DNA of 64,000 nt from Hymenobacter amundsenii (GCF_002204745.1 NZ_NIRR01000003.1:62001-126000); one strand, 5' to 3'; numbered from the stretch's first letter, positions 49,697-59,615 are shown. Translations and numbers: made by a program. The notes: a model not told the origin generated them from the letters alone.

Positions 49697-50918
49697 CCAA
49701 CCATCCCCCCTGCCGCTGCCTTTGCCCGACGCGGCCGGGCCGCCTACGTTCACCGCCGCCGAAGCTGAGGCCGATGCCCAACTGGTATTCCGGCGCTACG
49801 AGCGGCCGCCCTGGCCCCGGCCGGTGCGCTACGCCCTGCACTTGGGGCTGTTCCTGCTCACGCTGCTCACGACCACGCTGGCTGGCGTAACACTCGTGAA
49901 CAACCAGTTTTTGAATGACCTGTTGCCGTTTGGGCTGCTGAAGCCGCCGCTGGCCCAGGCATGGGCGGCCCTACAGCCAGGGCTCTGGTACGCGGTGCCA
50001 TTTTTGGCGGTGCTCACGGTGCATGAGTTTGGGCACTATTTCACGGCCCGCTATAACCGCATCCGGGCCACGCTGCCCTACTTTATTCCGCTGCCGCTGG
50101 GTTTCGGCACCTTCGGGGCCGTCATTCGCATCAAGGACCAGATTTATTCGCGGCGGGAGTTTTTCGATGTGGGGCTGGCCGGACCGCTGGCGGGTTTCGT
50201 GGTGGCGGTGGGCGTGCTGGTGTATGGCTTCACCCACCTGCCGCCCTTGGAGTACCTCTACCAAATTCATCCGGGATTTGGAGCCTATGTGGCCGGTCAT
50301 GCTCCCCATGACTTTATGGTGGGGCAGCCGCTGCTGTTTCAGGGGCTGGCGGCCCTACTTGCCGACCCGGCGCTGCTGCCCCATCCCTACGAGCTGCTAC
50401 ACTACCCGGTGCTGGTTGCGGGCGTGTTTTCGTTGTTTTTCACGGCCCTCAACCTGCTGCCTATTGGGCAGCTCGATGGCGGCCACATTGTGTACGGGCT
50501 GCTGGGACCACGCCGGGCGGCGCGGGTGTCGGTGGTACTGTTCGTGGCCTTTATTTTCTACGCCGGCCTGGGCCTGTTCTCGCTTCGCTCGGACACCGAT
50601 ACCTGGCTTTACGGCGCGGTGCCCTACGCTTTGTACCTCTGGGCGGTGCTGCGCCGGGCAGTGCCCACGGCCCGGCGGGCTTTGCTGCTGGTGGCGGCCG
50701 TGTGGCTGGGGCAGGTGGCGCTCAGCTCGGCTTTCGTGGGGCTGGAGGGCAACCCCGGCTGGCTGTTGTTTGGGCTGCTGCTGGCCCGCGCTACCGGCAT
50801 TTTCCACCCGCCCGCCCCCGACGAGCGGCCCCTCTCGCCGGGCCGCCAGGTGCTGGGCTGGCTGATGCTGCTTATTTTTGCGCTCTGTTTCGCTCCTTCA
50901 CCCATCATTATTCAGTGA
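49680..50918 (+). CDS. Site-2 protease family (M50) membrane metalloprotease
   Basis: The 412-residue polytopic protein carries the zinc motif HEFGH (His 115, Glu 116, His 119) in a membrane helix and the second motif LLPIGQLDGGHI. This is the M50 layout of proteases cutting within membranes, such as those of regulated stress responses. The N-terminus is Pro-rich and cytoplasmic. It starts with GTG at 49680 inside the end of the HAD gene, which supports co-expression. Members of this Bacteroidota group lack a PDZ domain, as here. The target is unknown. Confidence 0.88.
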   Translation: MPSLPDQPSPLPLPLPDAAGPPTFTAAEAEADAQLVFRRYERPPWPRPVRYALHLGLFLLTLLTTTLAGVTLVNNQFLNDLLPFGLLKPPLAQAWAALQPGLWYAVPFLAVLTVHEFGHYFTARYNRIRATLPYFIPLPLGFGTFGAVIRIKDQIYSRREFFDVGLAGPLAGFVVAVGVLVYGFTHLPPLEYLYQIHPGFGAYVAGHAPHDFMVGQPLLFQGLAALLADPALLPHPYELLHYPVLVAGVFSLFFTALNLLPIGQLDGGHIVYGLLGPRRAARVSVVLFVAFIFYAGLGLFSLRSDTDTWLYGAVPYALYLWAVLRRAVPTARRALLLVAAVWLGQVALSSAFVGLEGNPGWLLFGLLLARATGIFHPPAPDERPLSPGRQVLGWLMLLIFALCFAPSPIIIQ

Positions 50919-51077
50919 GTTTAGCGTGTGGAGAATAGGGAAAATGCGCATCGGATACAAAGATGAATTAGCACAGCGGGCACCACCTCCGGCTGTCATT
51001 TTTGGCAAGACAATCCATTTAAAGCACATTTTTTACTTTCTGCCCATTCAAACCGCATGCGTGTTATCCGGTACTAA

Positions 51078-51734
51078 ATGACCACACCACAATTTTCTCA
51101 AGCACATATTTTTCGGGGTTCGTCGCTGCTGCTGCTCCGGCAGCATGGCCTCTACGTGAGCCAGCGCCGCCGCAACGGCACGGCGTGGCTGGAATCCGAA
51201 ATTCCGTACGAGGAGCTACTTCCCATCGAGCTCGAATACCAGCGCCCCGGCCCGTTGCGGCTGCCGCCTTCCTGGCTGTGGCTGCTGATTTGGTTCGGGG
51301 TGCAGGCCCTGAGCCGTTGGGCCAGCAACGAGCCCGGCGTAGCCGTCTCGACTGAAATGATGGTGGCCGGGGTGGGCTTCGTGCTGGGGCTGGGCGGGCT
51401 GCTGCTGGCCCGGCGCTACTTCGGCCGCACCGCTACGCTGGCCACCAACCGCATCCGCCTAAGCCTGCACGACCGGCCCGGCCAGCAGGCTGCCCTCGAA
51501 ACCTTCACCCACGCCCTACGGCTGCGGGCCCACGCCTACCTGCGCGAGGAGTACGCCCAAGTCAACCCCTTGGGCCCCATCGAACTGCAACTGCACCGCC
51601 TGCACTGGCTCCACAACCTCGACGTGCTGACTGAGCCCGAACTGCGCATCCTCAGCACCCGCCTCACCGGCCGCCTTTCCCAGGAACCATTAAAGCTTAT
51701 GGGAATGGATTTGGAAACGCCGTATCTGAATTAA
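51078..51734 (+). CDS. Hypothetical membrane protein, paralogue of the next gene
   Basis: The 218-residue product (MTTPQFSQAHIFRGSSLLLLRQHGLYV) has two hydrophobic helices near 68-87 and 95-115, and a soluble C-terminal part with helix-rich sequence (LRAHAYLREEYAQVNPLGPIE). It shares with the following gene the motif ESEIPYEELLPI and the same order of segments, so the two are tandem duplicates that have diverged. I do not recognise a known family; the small PH-like fold followed by membrane helices is a guess only. Confidence 0.65.
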   Translation: MTTPQFSQAHIFRGSSLLLLRQHGLYVSQRRRNGTAWLESEIPYEELLPIELEYQRPGPLRLPPSWLWLLIWFGVQALSRWASNEPGVAVSTEMMVAGVGFVLGLGGLLLARRYFGRTATLATNRIRLSLHDRPGQQAALETFTHALRLRAHAYLREEYAQVNPLGPIELQLHRLHWLHNLDVLTEPELRILSTRLTGRLSQEPLKLMGMDLETPYLN

Positions 51735-51754
51735 CCCCGTCTATCCTACAACCC

Positions 51755-52402
51755 ATGCATTCAGATAATTACATAATCCGGCAGCAGTACCCGCCAATTG
51801 GTTACACGCAGCTTGCGTTGCGCGCTACGGGGCTGGGGGTGGATGAAAAACGGTTTTTCAACCGTACGGAGATAGAAATTCCGTACGAAGAATTGCTGCC
51901 GATTGGCGTAGGCCGTCTGCACAATTTCCCTTTTCGCCTTACACTTGCGGCCGTTTTTGTGGCCTTTGGTTGCCTGAAGGCGGCTTATACCGTCGTCACG
52001 CAGCCCGACCAGCGGGAGTCGGCGCTGTGGCTACTTCTTATTTTGGGTGGGATTCTGCTGACCGTTATGGCTTTTGCGTTTCGGTCGTGGCGGCACGATT
52101 TTATCTTAACCACTGGCCGGGGCAATATTTTCCTGTTCGACAGCCGCCGAAATCGTCCGGCCCTGCATGCCTTTGCCGACACCCTCCGTGACCATACGAC
52201 GCAGTATTTACGCCAGCAGTACGCCGATATAAATCCGCTGCTGCCCGCCGAGCCCCAAATAGCTCGCCTGGAATGGCTGCGTAGCCTGGGTGCTCTCAGC
52301 GACGAGCAGTTTCACCAATTGAAAACCCGCCTGTTGGGCCGATTTTACGGCTCTGACCATGTTCCGGGCAATGAGCACGGTTTGGCTCCTTCAGCCAACT
52401 GA
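51755..52402 (+). CDS. Hypothetical membrane protein, paralogue of the previous gene
   Basis: The 215-residue product (MHSDNYIIRQQYPPIGYTQLALRATGLGV) contains the shared motif EIEIPYEELLPI, two membrane helices near 62-80 and 95-113, and a similar C-terminal helical segment (TQYLRQQYADINPLLPAEPQ). It starts 20 nt after its paralogue, so the pair forms an operon. Its last codons read into a tRNA-like sequence on the opposite strand (52385-52411). Function unknown. Confidence 0.65.
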   Translation: MHSDNYIIRQQYPPIGYTQLALRATGLGVDEKRFFNRTEIEIPYEELLPIGVGRLHNFPFRLTLAAVFVAFGCLKAAYTVVTQPDQRESALWLLLILGGILLTVMAFAFRSWRHDFILTTGRGNIFLFDSRRNRPALHAFADTLRDHTTQYLRQQYADINPLLPAEPQIARLEWLRSLGALSDEQFHQLKTRLLGRFYGSDHVPGNEHGLAPSAN

Positions 52403-52427
52403 GCTATAAGAAGTTGTTTTGAGTTAA

Positions 52428-52474
52428 TTGCGAATGAGTACCCCGGAGCTCTGCTCCGGGGTACTCATTCGCAA
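52428..52474. terminator. Bidirectional terminator hairpin between the paralogue pair and pgk
   Basis: A perfect 22-bp stem (52428-52449 and 52453-52474) closes on a 3-nt loop, with sequence TTGCGAATGAGTACCCCGGAGC. It lies between convergent genes. Confidence 0.85.
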
Positions 52475-52493
52475 GGCTCGCTTCTACCAAAAA

Positions 52494-53681
52494 CTACCCC
52501 AGCGCCGCTACGCCGGGCAGCTCTTTGCCCTCCATGTACTCGAGCAGGGCGCCGCCGCCGGTGCTGATGTAGCTTACCTGGTCGGCAAAACCGAGCTGGT
52601 TGACGGCCGCGGCCGAGTCGCCGCCGCCGATGAGGCTGAAGGCACCCGACTCGCGGGTGGCGTCGGCAATAGCCTGGGCCACGGCCGTGGTGCCCTGGGC
52701 GAAGGTGGGCATTTCGAATACGCCCATCGGGCCGTTCCAGAGGATAGTTTTGGAATTGCGCACGACCTCAGTGAAGGCCTTGATGGACTCCGGGCCGAGG
52801 TCGAGACCCAGCCAGCCGTCGGGAATCTGGTCGTTGGCTGCTACTTTGGTGTCGGCGTCGTTGGCAAACTTATCGGCAATGAGGCTGTCGGTAGGCAGCA
52901 ACAGATTAACGCCCTTGGCTTTGGCTTTCTCAATGAGCTCCAGGGCCAGCGGCATCTTGTCTTCTTCGAGCAGTGAGCTGCCGATGCTGCCGCCCTGGGC
53001 TTTGGCAAACGTGTAGGCCATGCCGCCCCCGATGAGCAGGTTGTCGACCTTGTCGAGCAGCTTCTCGATGATGAGGATTTTGTCGGAAATTTTGGCTCCG
53101 CCCATAATGGCAGTAAAGGGTCGCTCAGCCTTTTCCAGCACCTTTTTAGCATTGTCAAGCTCGCTCTGGAGCAGGTAGCCGCCCACGCGGTCGGCGGGCG
53201 CGAAGCTGTCGGCCATCACGGCCGTGGAGGCGTGGGCGCGGTGAGCGGTGCCGAAGGCGTCGTTTACGTACACGTCGCCGAGCTTGGCCAGCTTGGCCGC
53301 GAATTCGGGGTCGCCTTTTTCTTCCTCGGCATAGAAGCGCACGTTCTCCACCAGCAGCACCTGGCCGGGCTGCAGGTTTTTGGCCTGTTCTTCAGCTTTC
53401 AGGGCGTCATCGGCGAACTGCACCTGCTGGCCGTACTCCTGGCTCAGGCGGCTCACGATGTGGCGCAGGGAATACTTGTCTTCGGGGCCGCCCTTGGGCC
53501 GGCCCAGGTGAGAAAGCAGCACCACGGAGCCGCCGTCCTTTAAAATCTTCTCGATAGTTGACGTGGCGGCCCGGATGCGGGTGTCGTCGGTGATGGCGAA
53601 GCTTTTATCGAGCGGCACGTTGAAATCAACGCGCACCACGGCGCGCTTGCCGGCGAAGTTATACTGGTCGAGGGTTTGCAT
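52494..53681 (-). CDS. pgk: Phosphoglycerate kinase
   Basis: The glycolytic enzyme transfers phosphate between 1,3-bisphosphoglycerate and ADP. The 395-residue product begins [24 protein letters not shown] and shows the family motifs [53 protein letters not shown] and GGGDSAAAV. The length is typical. The ATG at 53681 is clear; the frame remains open upstream without family similarity. A box TATCTTCG about 30 nt upstream on the minus strand is one base from the promoter consensus. It is divergent from the double ddl gene. Confidence 0.97.
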   Translation of the reverse strand: MQTLDQYNFAGKRAVVRVDFNVPLDKSFAITDDTRIRAATSTIEKILKDGGSVVLLSHLGRPKGGPEDKYSLRHIVSRLSQEYGQQVQFADDALKAEEQAKNLQPGQVLLVENVRFYAEEEKGDPEFAAKLAKLGDVYVNDAFGTAHRAHASTAVMADSFAPADRVGGYLLQSELDNAKKVLEKAERPFTAIMGGAKISDKILIIEKLLDKVDNLLIGGGMAYTFAKAQGGSIGSSLLEEDKMPLALELIEKAKAKGVNLLLPTDSLIADKFANDADTKVAANDQIPDGWLGLDLGPESIKAFTEVVRNSKTILWNGPMGVFEMPTFAQGTTAVAQAIADATRESGAFSLIGGGDSAAAVNQLGFADQVSYISTGGGALLEYMEGKELPGVAALG

Positions 53682-53837
53682 GGAATGAGAATAGGGTTGG
53701 CGGAAGGGCGAAGATAGGGCTTTGGGGGAAGGTGGGAGAGGGCGATGAAGATGCGGGAGAGAAAAGAACGTCATTCTCTTTTCGTTTCGTCCTTCCACTT
53801 CTCGCTTTTCCCCTCCCCTCCGCAATCCCCAAAGTCC

Positions 53838-53845
53838 TACCTTTG
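53838..53845 (+). promoter_or_regulatory. Promoter -7 box of the double ddl gene, near-leaderless
   Basis: TACCTTTG is a perfect box and the ATG follows after eight nt, so the mRNA leader must be very short or absent. Confidence 0.7.
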
Positions 53846-53853
53846 CCTTTGAT

Positions 53854-56628
53854 ATGAAAATTGGCATCTTCTTCGGCGGCCCGTCGCGTGAGCGGGAAAT
53901 CAGTTTTGCGGGTGGCCGCACGGTGTACGACAACCTCGACAAGGCCCTCTTTGAGGCTGTGCCGGTGTTTGTCGATAGCAGCGGCAACTTCATTCTGCTC
54001 AACTGGGAGTTCATTTACAAGGGCACCATCCGGGATTTCTACCCGCCCGTATCGGCGCTGCCGCGCACCGAGGTGCCGGTGCAACTCTACTTCGAGAGCC
54101 TAGGCGAACTGAGTGCCGCCGAGCAGGACGCCATTATTGCCGAAGTGGGCCGGCGCGTGGAACCCCGGGAGCTAGCCAAGCTCATCGACTTCGCCTTCCT
54201 GGCCCTGCACGGTCCGGGCGGCGAAGACGGGGCTATTCAGGGTCTGCTGGAGTGGTACGGCATCCCGTATTCGGGCTCCGGCATCCTGCCCTCGGCCTTT
54301 GGCATCGATAAAATCGCCCAGAAGAAGCTGCTCAAAGCCTTGGGCCAGCCCACGCCCGATTTCCGCCTGATTACGGCCGAGGAATGGGACGCCGCCGACC
54401 CGCAGGCCACCCTCGATTACCTGGTGCGCGAGCTAGGTTTGCCGCTGGTGTTCAAGGCCCCGCGCCAGGGCAGCAGCATCGGCATCAGCATCCTGCGCGA
54501 AGCCGACGTAGCGAAGTTCAGCACCGCCATCGAGCGCAGCCTGTTCCGGAAAACCGTGACGCAAGCTGAGTGGCAGGGCCTCTCAGACACCCAAAAAATC
54601 ACCTGGCTCCAGCAATTGGTCGATATCCGGGAGGGCATTGGCCTGCCGGTGGTACTGGATTCAGCTGATAGCTCGGAGCTGTTAGCTGATAGCTCTTCGT
54701 TGAATGAAGCTAACAGCCAACAGCTAGCAGCTAACAGTTCAAACATACTGTACCGGCCCGAGGAGTTGTTGGCGGCCCTGAATACGCAGTTGGCCACGCA
54801 GCCACGCGTGCAGTTGACGAGCGTGGAGGGCGAAACGCAGGTGCTGGTGGAGAGCTTCGTGCAGGGCCGCGAGTTCTCGTGCATCGTGGTCGAGGACACC
54901 GACGGCCAGCCGCTGGCCCTGCCGCCCACCGAGATTGTGAAGGGCGAGGAAATGTTCGACTACCGCTCGAAATACCTGCCCGGCCTGGCCCGCAAAATCA
55001 CGCCCATCGACCTGCCCGAGGCCGATATCCAGCGCATTCGGGAGGCCTGCGCAACGATGTACCACACCTTTGGCTTCCAGGTGTATGCCCGCCTCGACGG
55101 CTTTATTCAGGCCGACGGCACCATTTTTCTCAACGACCCGAACACTACCTCGGGCATGCTGCCGGCTTCGTTTTTCTTTCATCAGGCAGCCGAAATCGGC
55201 CTCAACCCCTCGCAGTTCCTCACGTTCCTGATTCGCACTTCGCTGGCGGCACGGCGGCGCGGCGGGCTGCGGCCGGTGAAGCTGGCGGCCCTACTGGCGC
55301 GGCTCGATGCGGCCGTGGCGGCCCGGGCGTCGCAGGAGCAGGCGCGCACCAAAGTGGCCGTAATTATGGGCGGCTACTCTTCGGAGCGGCATATTTCGGT
55401 AGAGAGCGGGCGCAACATCTACGAGAAGCTCAGCTCCAGCATCAAGTACGAGCCGGTGCCGGTGTTCCTGACCGGCAGCAGCCAGGAGTTCCGGCTCTAC
55501 GTACTGCCCATCAATGTGATGCTCAAGGACAACGCCGACGATATCCGCGAGAAAATCGAGCAGGCCGAGGCCGGACACGCTACCCACCCGGTGCTGGAGC
55601 ATATTCGCCGCGAGGCCCAGGTCATCACGAGTACCTACGCCGGCCAGCCTACGGCCCAGCCGCGGCGGGTGAGTTTCGAGGAGCTGGCGGGCATGGTCGA
55701 TGAGGTGTTCATTGCCCTGCACGGCCGCCCCGGCGAAGACGGCGCTTTGCAGCAGCAGCTGGAGCAGTTCGGCTTGCCCTACAACGGCTCGGGCGTGGCC
55801 AGCAGCAGCGTTACCATCAACAAGTTCGAGACCAACAAGCGCCTGCGCGAAGCCGGGATGCGCGTGGCCGAGCACCGCATGGCCAGCCGCCTGGAGTGGG
55901 CAGCCGACGCCGAAAGCTTCTTCCGCGGCCTCGAAACGCAGTTCCCCTACCCTTTCATTGCCAAGCCCGCCGACGACGGGTGCTCTTCGGCGGTGAAGAA
56001 AATCAAGAACCGGGCGGAGTTGGCGGCCTTCACGCGCCTCATCTTCCGCGACCAGGAAGACTTGCTGCCCGCCGACGCCACTACGCTCAGCCTGGGCTTC
56101 AAGGAGGAATTCCCGCAAAAGGAAGCCTTTTTGGTCGAGACGCTCATCAGCCGCGATGGGGCCGCCCACTTCCTGGAAGTAACCGGCGGTTTGCTCACAC
56201 ACTGGGCCGAAAATGGGGAGTTGCAGATTGAAGTGTTCGAGGCGTCGGAGGCCTTGGCCACGGGCGAGGTACTGAGTCTTGAGGAGAAGTTTCTGGCCGG
56301 CGAAGGCCAGAACATCACCCCTGCCCGCTACGCCCCCGAGCCCCACGAGCGGCAGCGCATTTCGGAGGAAGTGAAGCAGGAGTTGCGCCGGGTGGCCGAA
56401 ATCCTGGGTATCCAGGGTTACGCCCGTATCGACGCCTTCGTGCGGGTGCGCCCCAACGGGGCCGTGGAGGTGCTCATCATCGAGGTGAACTCGCTGCCCG
56501 GCATGACGCCCGCCACCTGCATCTTCCACCAAACGGCGCTGGCCGGCTACACGCCTTACGACTTCATCGACCGGATTCTGGAGTTTGGCAAGCAGCGCAC
56601 CGAAAAGCAGATGATGGCGAATAACTAG
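53854..56628 (+). CDS. Tandem D-alanine-D-alanine ligase-like protein (two ATP-grasp domains fused)
   Basis: The 924-residue product contains two Ddl-like ATP-grasp units, about 1-495 and 499-924. The first has [30 protein letters not shown], the glycine loop QGSSIG (residues 205-210) and a metal site read as NDPN (427-430) in place of the usual E-x-N. The second has [24 protein letters not shown], a changed loop GCSSAV (709-714) and a normal [12 protein letters not shown]. Each half therefore departs from the family at a different site. Residues about 270-298 (Ser/Asn/Ala-rich) are encoded by a copy of an inverted repeat. Double Ddl proteins occur in Cytophagales; whether it makes D-Ala-D-Ala is uncertain. 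Confidence 0.85.
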   Translation: MKIGIFFGGPSREREISFAGGRTVYDNLDKALFEAVPVFVDSSGNFILLNWEFIYKGTIRDFYPPVSALPRTEVPVQLYFESLGELSAAEQDAIIAEVGRRVEPRELAKLIDFAFLALHGPGGEDGAIQGLLEWYGIPYSGSGILPSAFGIDKIAQKKLLKALGQPTPDFRLITAEEWDAADPQATLDYLVRELGLPLVFKAPRQGSSIGISILREADVAKFSTAIERSLFRKTVTQAEWQGLSDTQKITWLQQLVDIREGIGLPVVLDSADSSELLADSSSLNEANSQQLAANSSNILYRPEELLAALNTQLATQPRVQLTSVEGETQVLVESFVQGREFSCIVVEDTDGQPLALPPTEIVKGEEMFDYRSKYLPGLARKITPIDLPEADIQRIREACATMYHTFGFQVYARLDGFIQADGTIFLNDPNTTSGMLPASFFFHQAAEIGLNPSQFLTFLIRTSLAARRRGGLRPVKLAALLARLDAAVAARASQEQARTKVAVIMGGYSSERHISVESGRNIYEKLSSSIKYEPVPVFLTGSSQEFRLYVLPINVMLKDNADDIREKIEQAEAGHATHPVLEHIRREAQVITSTYAGQPTAQPRRVSFEELAGMVDEVFIALHGRPGEDGALQQQLEQFGLPYNGSGVASSSVTINKFETNKRLREAGMRVAEHRMASRLEWAADAESFFRGLETQFPYPFIAKPADDGCSSAVKKIKNRAELAAFTRLIFRDQEDLLPADATTLSLGFKEEFPQKEAFLVETLISRDGAAHFLEVTGGLLTHWAENGELQIEVFEASEALATGEVLSLEEKFLAGEGQNITPARYAPEPHERQRISEEVKQELRRVAEILGIQGYARIDAFVRVRPNGAVEVLIIEVNSLPGMTPATCIFHQTALAGYTPYDFIDRILEFGKQRTEKQMMANN
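54661..54745. repeat. AGCTGTTAGCT-family inverted repeat inside the double ddl gene
   Basis: Both arms of the 15298-15478 element can be aligned here. The left arm (54661-54699) and right arm (54701-54738) differ by a few bases and the spacer is almost lost. The insert keeps the reading frame and encodes about 28 residues rich in Ser, Ala, Asn and Leu. Confidence 0.85.
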
Positions 56629-56760
56629 AGACTAGTTCCCCTCCTTGGAAAGGAGGGGTTAGGGTTGGTTGATGACGCCGAAACGTCATCCATGATAGTT
56701 GTTCAACGTGCATCAACCACCCCTAGCCCCTCCTTTCCAAGGAGAGGAACTAGTTTCTAG
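56625..56760. repeat. Inverted repeat with 50-bp arms, CCTCCTTGGAAAGGAGGGG family
   Basis: The arms 56625-56674 and 56711-56760 pair with four mismatches over 50 bp. The ddl stop codon TAG lies in the left arm. It separates the double ddl gene from the PASTA gene. The family is unrelated in sequence to the others in the window. Confidence 0.93.
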
Positions 56761-56818
56761 TCCTTAGCTTCTAACTTTACCCCGCTCCTAGCTTCCAATT
56801 CCTAGCTTCTCCCTCTTC

Positions 56819-57604
56819 ATGTCCTTTCTTCGTTCCGATACGCCGGCTGACCTGCTCAAGCACCTGATTCTGATTGCGGTGCTGGCGGCGGCTGTAGTGT
56901 TCGGGTTTTTCTACGTGTACCTGCCCATCACGACCAACCACGGCGAAACCATTGTGGTACCCAAGGTAACCGGTATGAACCAGGCCGATCTGGAGGACTA
57001 CCTCGATGAGCGCAACCTCGATTACCTGGTCGATGACAGCACCTACAACGCCAGCATCAAGGCCGGCACCGTGATGCAGCAGGAGCCGCAAGCCGGCGAG
57101 CAGGTGAAAGAGAGCCGCAAGATTTACGTGACGGTGTCGATGAAAAACCCGCCCGTCATCAAAATGCCTAAGCTGACTGACGGCTCGGTGAAAAATGCCC
57201 AGATGATTCTCAAAAGCTACGATCTGGTGGTCGGCCAGCTCAAGTTTGTGCCCAACATTCAGAAAGACGCCGTGCTGAAACAGTCGGTGAACGGCCAGGA
57301 AATAGCGGCCGGCGCGCCCATCACCAAGGGCACCCGCGTAGATCTGGAGGTAGGCGACGGGCTGGGAAACCAGGAGTTCCCGGTGCCTAACCTCGTGAAC
57401 ATGCCCGCCGATGAGGCCACCACGCTACTCGTGGGCCAGGGCCTGCAGGTGGGCGAAATCTTCTACCAGTCGGCCCCCAACGGCGAGGCCGACGGCACCG
57501 TTATCAAGCAACGCCCCGTGCCAGGCCCCGGCACCACCATCCGGATGGGCCAGCTCGTAGACTTGTGGGTGGCCGGCTCGGCCCCGCTCAAGGCAGTGGA
57601 CTAA
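56819..57604 (+). CDS. PASTA-domain membrane protein
   Basis: The 261-residue product has a single membrane helix (LLKHLILIAVLAAAVVFGFFYVYL) and three PASTA-like units outside the membrane: TIVVPKVTGMNQADLEDYLDERNLDYLV, VIKMPKLTDGSVKNAQMILKSYDLVVG and EFPVPNLVNMPADEATTLLVGQGLQVG. PASTA domains bind peptidoglycan fragments or muropeptides. No kinase domain is attached, unlike PknB of Gram-positives. Its position after a D-Ala-D-Ala ligase-like gene fits a cell-wall role, although a long repeat lies between. A hairpin follows. Confidence 0.88.
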   Translation: MSFLRSDTPADLLKHLILIAVLAAAVVFGFFYVYLPITTNHGETIVVPKVTGMNQADLEDYLDERNLDYLVDDSTYNASIKAGTVMQQEPQAGEQVKESRKIYVTVSMKNPPVIKMPKLTDGSVKNAQMILKSYDLVVGQLKFVPNIQKDAVLKQSVNGQEIAAGAPITKGTRVDLEVGDGLGNQEFPVPNLVNMPADEATTLLVGQGLQVGEIFYQSAPNGEADGTVIKQRPVPGPGTTIRMGQLVDLWVAGSAPLKAVD

Positions 57605-57636
57605 GCCGCCGGGCGGGTTCACAGAATCAAAATACC

Positions 57637-57667
57637 GCGAGGTTCGTTGTACACCAACGAACCTCGC
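57637..57667. terminator. Hairpin after the PASTA gene, overlapping the next promoter
   Basis: The 13-bp stem GCGAGGTTCGTTG (57637-57649) pairs perfectly with 57655-57667. It is probably a terminator; the TTG of the next promoter lies in its left arm. Confidence 0.65.
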
Positions 57668-57676
57668 TTACGTTTG
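57647..57676 (+). promoter_or_regulatory. Promoter of the T9SS cargo gene
   Basis: TTG (57647-57649), exactly 19 nt, then TACGTTTG (57669-57676), a perfect -7 box. Confidence 0.75.
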
Positions 57677-57755
57677 TGAGCCGCTGACCGCTGCCAACAC
57701 GATGACGTTCCCCGATACGCGAAACCTGACTTTCGCGCTACTTCTATCCCTGCCC

Positions 57756-59615
57756 ATGACCCGTTGCTTACGTTATTTATTGCCGCTTTTACTGCTCACG
57801 CCACTTCTGAGCCAAGCGCAGGTGGTGCGGCCCTTGGGCTCGGAGCCGGCCCACGCGGCTGAAGCCGCCCCGGCCCAGAACCGGACGACGGCGCTGGTGC
57901 TGCCTTTTTTCGATGATTTTTCGCGTCAGTCCGAAGGCCAACCGGCCGTGCAACGCTGGTTGCCCCGGGGTGGGGCGCTGATCAACAACCGGTTTCCGCG
58001 CCGGCCTATCACGCGCAACGTAGCCACCCTCGACGGCCTCGATGAGCTGGGCCAGCCCCGGGGAGCTATTTCGCGGATTGGCGATGCTGATTCGCTCACG
58101 TCGCAGCCCATTGATTTAAGCGCGCTGACGGTGGCCGACAACGTGTTTCTGAGCTTTTTCTGGCAGGCCGGCACCGTGCGCGGGCGGCCCGAGGCCAGCG
58201 GCACCCGCCCCATTGCGCTTTACGTGGAGTTCCGCGACCGTAACGGTTTATGGCAGCAGGTGTGGCAGCTACCGAGTCCGGCCGATACGACGAACTTCCG
58301 CTTTAAGGCGCTACCAGTGAACCAAGCGGCCTTCTTCCACGCCGGCTTTCAGTTCCGCATTCGCGTGAGCGGTTACCTCTACAACGCCCGCGACGCCTGG
58401 AGCGTGGATTACGTGCGCCTCGACCGCAACCGCTCGGCCACCGACTCCACCTTCCGCGACATTGCCACCAGCCGGGCCCTGCCCAGCGCCCTGCGGCGCT
58501 ACGCGGCTATGCCGGTAGGCCAGTTCAACGTGAACCCGGCCCAGGAACTGGCCACCCGCACCGCCACTACGGCCAACAACCTCGATGCCGGCCCCGCTCC
58601 CACCCCCATCACCTGGGCCGGCTTTCTCGATGTGCTGCCCGCTGGGCCGAGTACCCGCTTTCTGAGCGGCGGCGCTTCGCTTGATGCCCGGGCCCGCCAG
58701 TACCCGGTGGTGGGCAACCCGGCCCTGGCTCCGGTGCCCGCCACGCCGGCCACCAAGCAGCTGCGCCAGCGCCTGGTGCTCATCACCAATGAAACCAACC
58801 CGCTCACGCTGGCCAACGACACCATCAGCCGCCTCACCGAGCTGAGCGACTACTATGCTTACGACGATGGCACGGCCGAAGCCTCGCTGAGCCTGGCCCC
58901 GGCCTCCACGGGCCCGTCCAGCTACTACGCGTTGCGCTTCGAGCTCAACCGTCCCGACCAAGTGCGGGCCATCCGGCTGTATCCGGTGCTAAGCACGGCC
59001 GCCAGCCGCCTGATTACCGTCAATATCTGGGACGATGACGGCACCGGGAAGCCCACCGCCCAGCCCAAGGCCAGCAAGAGCTTCACGGTGCCCACAAGCT
59101 TACCCGCCGGACAGTCGTTTGTGGAGGTAGCCTTCGACCAGGCCGTGCCCGTAGATGGGCGGTTTTATGCCGGCTACGGGCAGGCGCCCACTCCGCAATT
59201 CGTGGAGTTCGGACTGGACCTCAATAATGCCTCCCCGGCCGGGGCCCTGCTCTTTTTTGCTCAGGGAGCCTGGCAGCCCTTTAACCCGGCCACCAACTAC
59301 AGCCCCGCCGGGGCCCTGATGCTGCGGCCGGTGCTGGGCAGCGTCATCACGGCCGCCGCCGCCCCGTCCGACCTCGCCACCCGCTACCGCCTCTACCCTA
59401 ACCCCAGCCCCGATGGCCGGGTGCAGGTACCCGGCCCCTACCGGCAGGCTACTTTGCTCGATGCCCTGGGCCGGGTACTGTGGGAGCAGCCCACCGCCGA
59501 AGCCGGCCAGCCCAAACTGCACCTGCCCGCGCTGCCGGCCGGGCTCTATTTCGTGCGCCTCGTGCTACCAGATGGCCGGAGCCTGACCCAACGGCTGGCG
59601 CTGGGAAGCCAATAG
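57756..59615 (+). CDS. Secreted protein with type IX secretion sorting domain
   Basis: The 619-residue product has a signal peptide (MTRCLRYLLPLLLLTPLLSQAQ) and a large beta-rich body with segments such as FFDDFSRQ, AWSVDYVRLDRN and YYAYDDGTAEASLSLAPAS. A type A type IX secretion C-terminal domain closes it (YRLYPNPSPDGRVQVPG...ATLLDALGRVLWEQ...LPAGLYFVRL). The body resembles immunoglobulin-like or choice-of-anchor proteins without a known enzyme motif. It is exported across the outer membrane and probably cell-surface attached. An ATG at 57702 would add 18 residues before the signal peptide and lies closer to the promoter, so either start is possible. Confidence 0.85.
   Translation: MTRCLRYLLPLLLLTPLLSQAQVVRPLGSEPAHAAEAAPAQNRTTALVLPFFDDFSRQSEGQPAVQRWLPRGGALINNRFPRRPITRNVATLDGLDELGQPRGAISRIGDADSLTSQPIDLSALTVADNVFLSFFWQAGTVRGRPEASGTRPIALYVEFRDRNGLWQQVWQLPSPADTTNFRFKALPVNQAAFFHAGFQFRIRVSGYLYNARDAWSVDYVRLDRNRSATDSTFRDIATSRALPSALRRYAAMPVGQFNVNPAQELATRTATTANNLDAGPAPTPITWAGFLDVLPAGPSTRFLSGGASLDARARQYPVVGNPALAPVPATPATKQLRQRLVLITNETNPLTLANDTISRLTELSDYYAYDDGTAEASLSLAPASTGPSSYYALRFELNRPDQVRAIRLYPVLSTAASRLITVNIWDDDGTGKPTAQPKASKSFTVPTSLPAGQSFVEVAFDQAVPVDGRFYAGYGQAPTPQFVEFGLDLNNASPAGALLFFAQGAWQPFNPATNYSPAGALMLRPVLGSVITAAAAPSDLATRYRLYPNPSPDGRVQVPGPYRQATLLDALGRVLWEQPTAEAGQPKLHLPALPAGLYFVRLVLPDGRSLTQRLALGSQ

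Noticed and set aside
50944..51081. Short open frame before the tandem paralogues
   Set aside because: About 45 codons, overlapping the next start, with no conserved feature. More likely leader sequence.
55291..56532. 413-codon minus-strand frame opposite the double ddl gene
   Set aside because: Composition of an antisense shadow and no recognisable domain.
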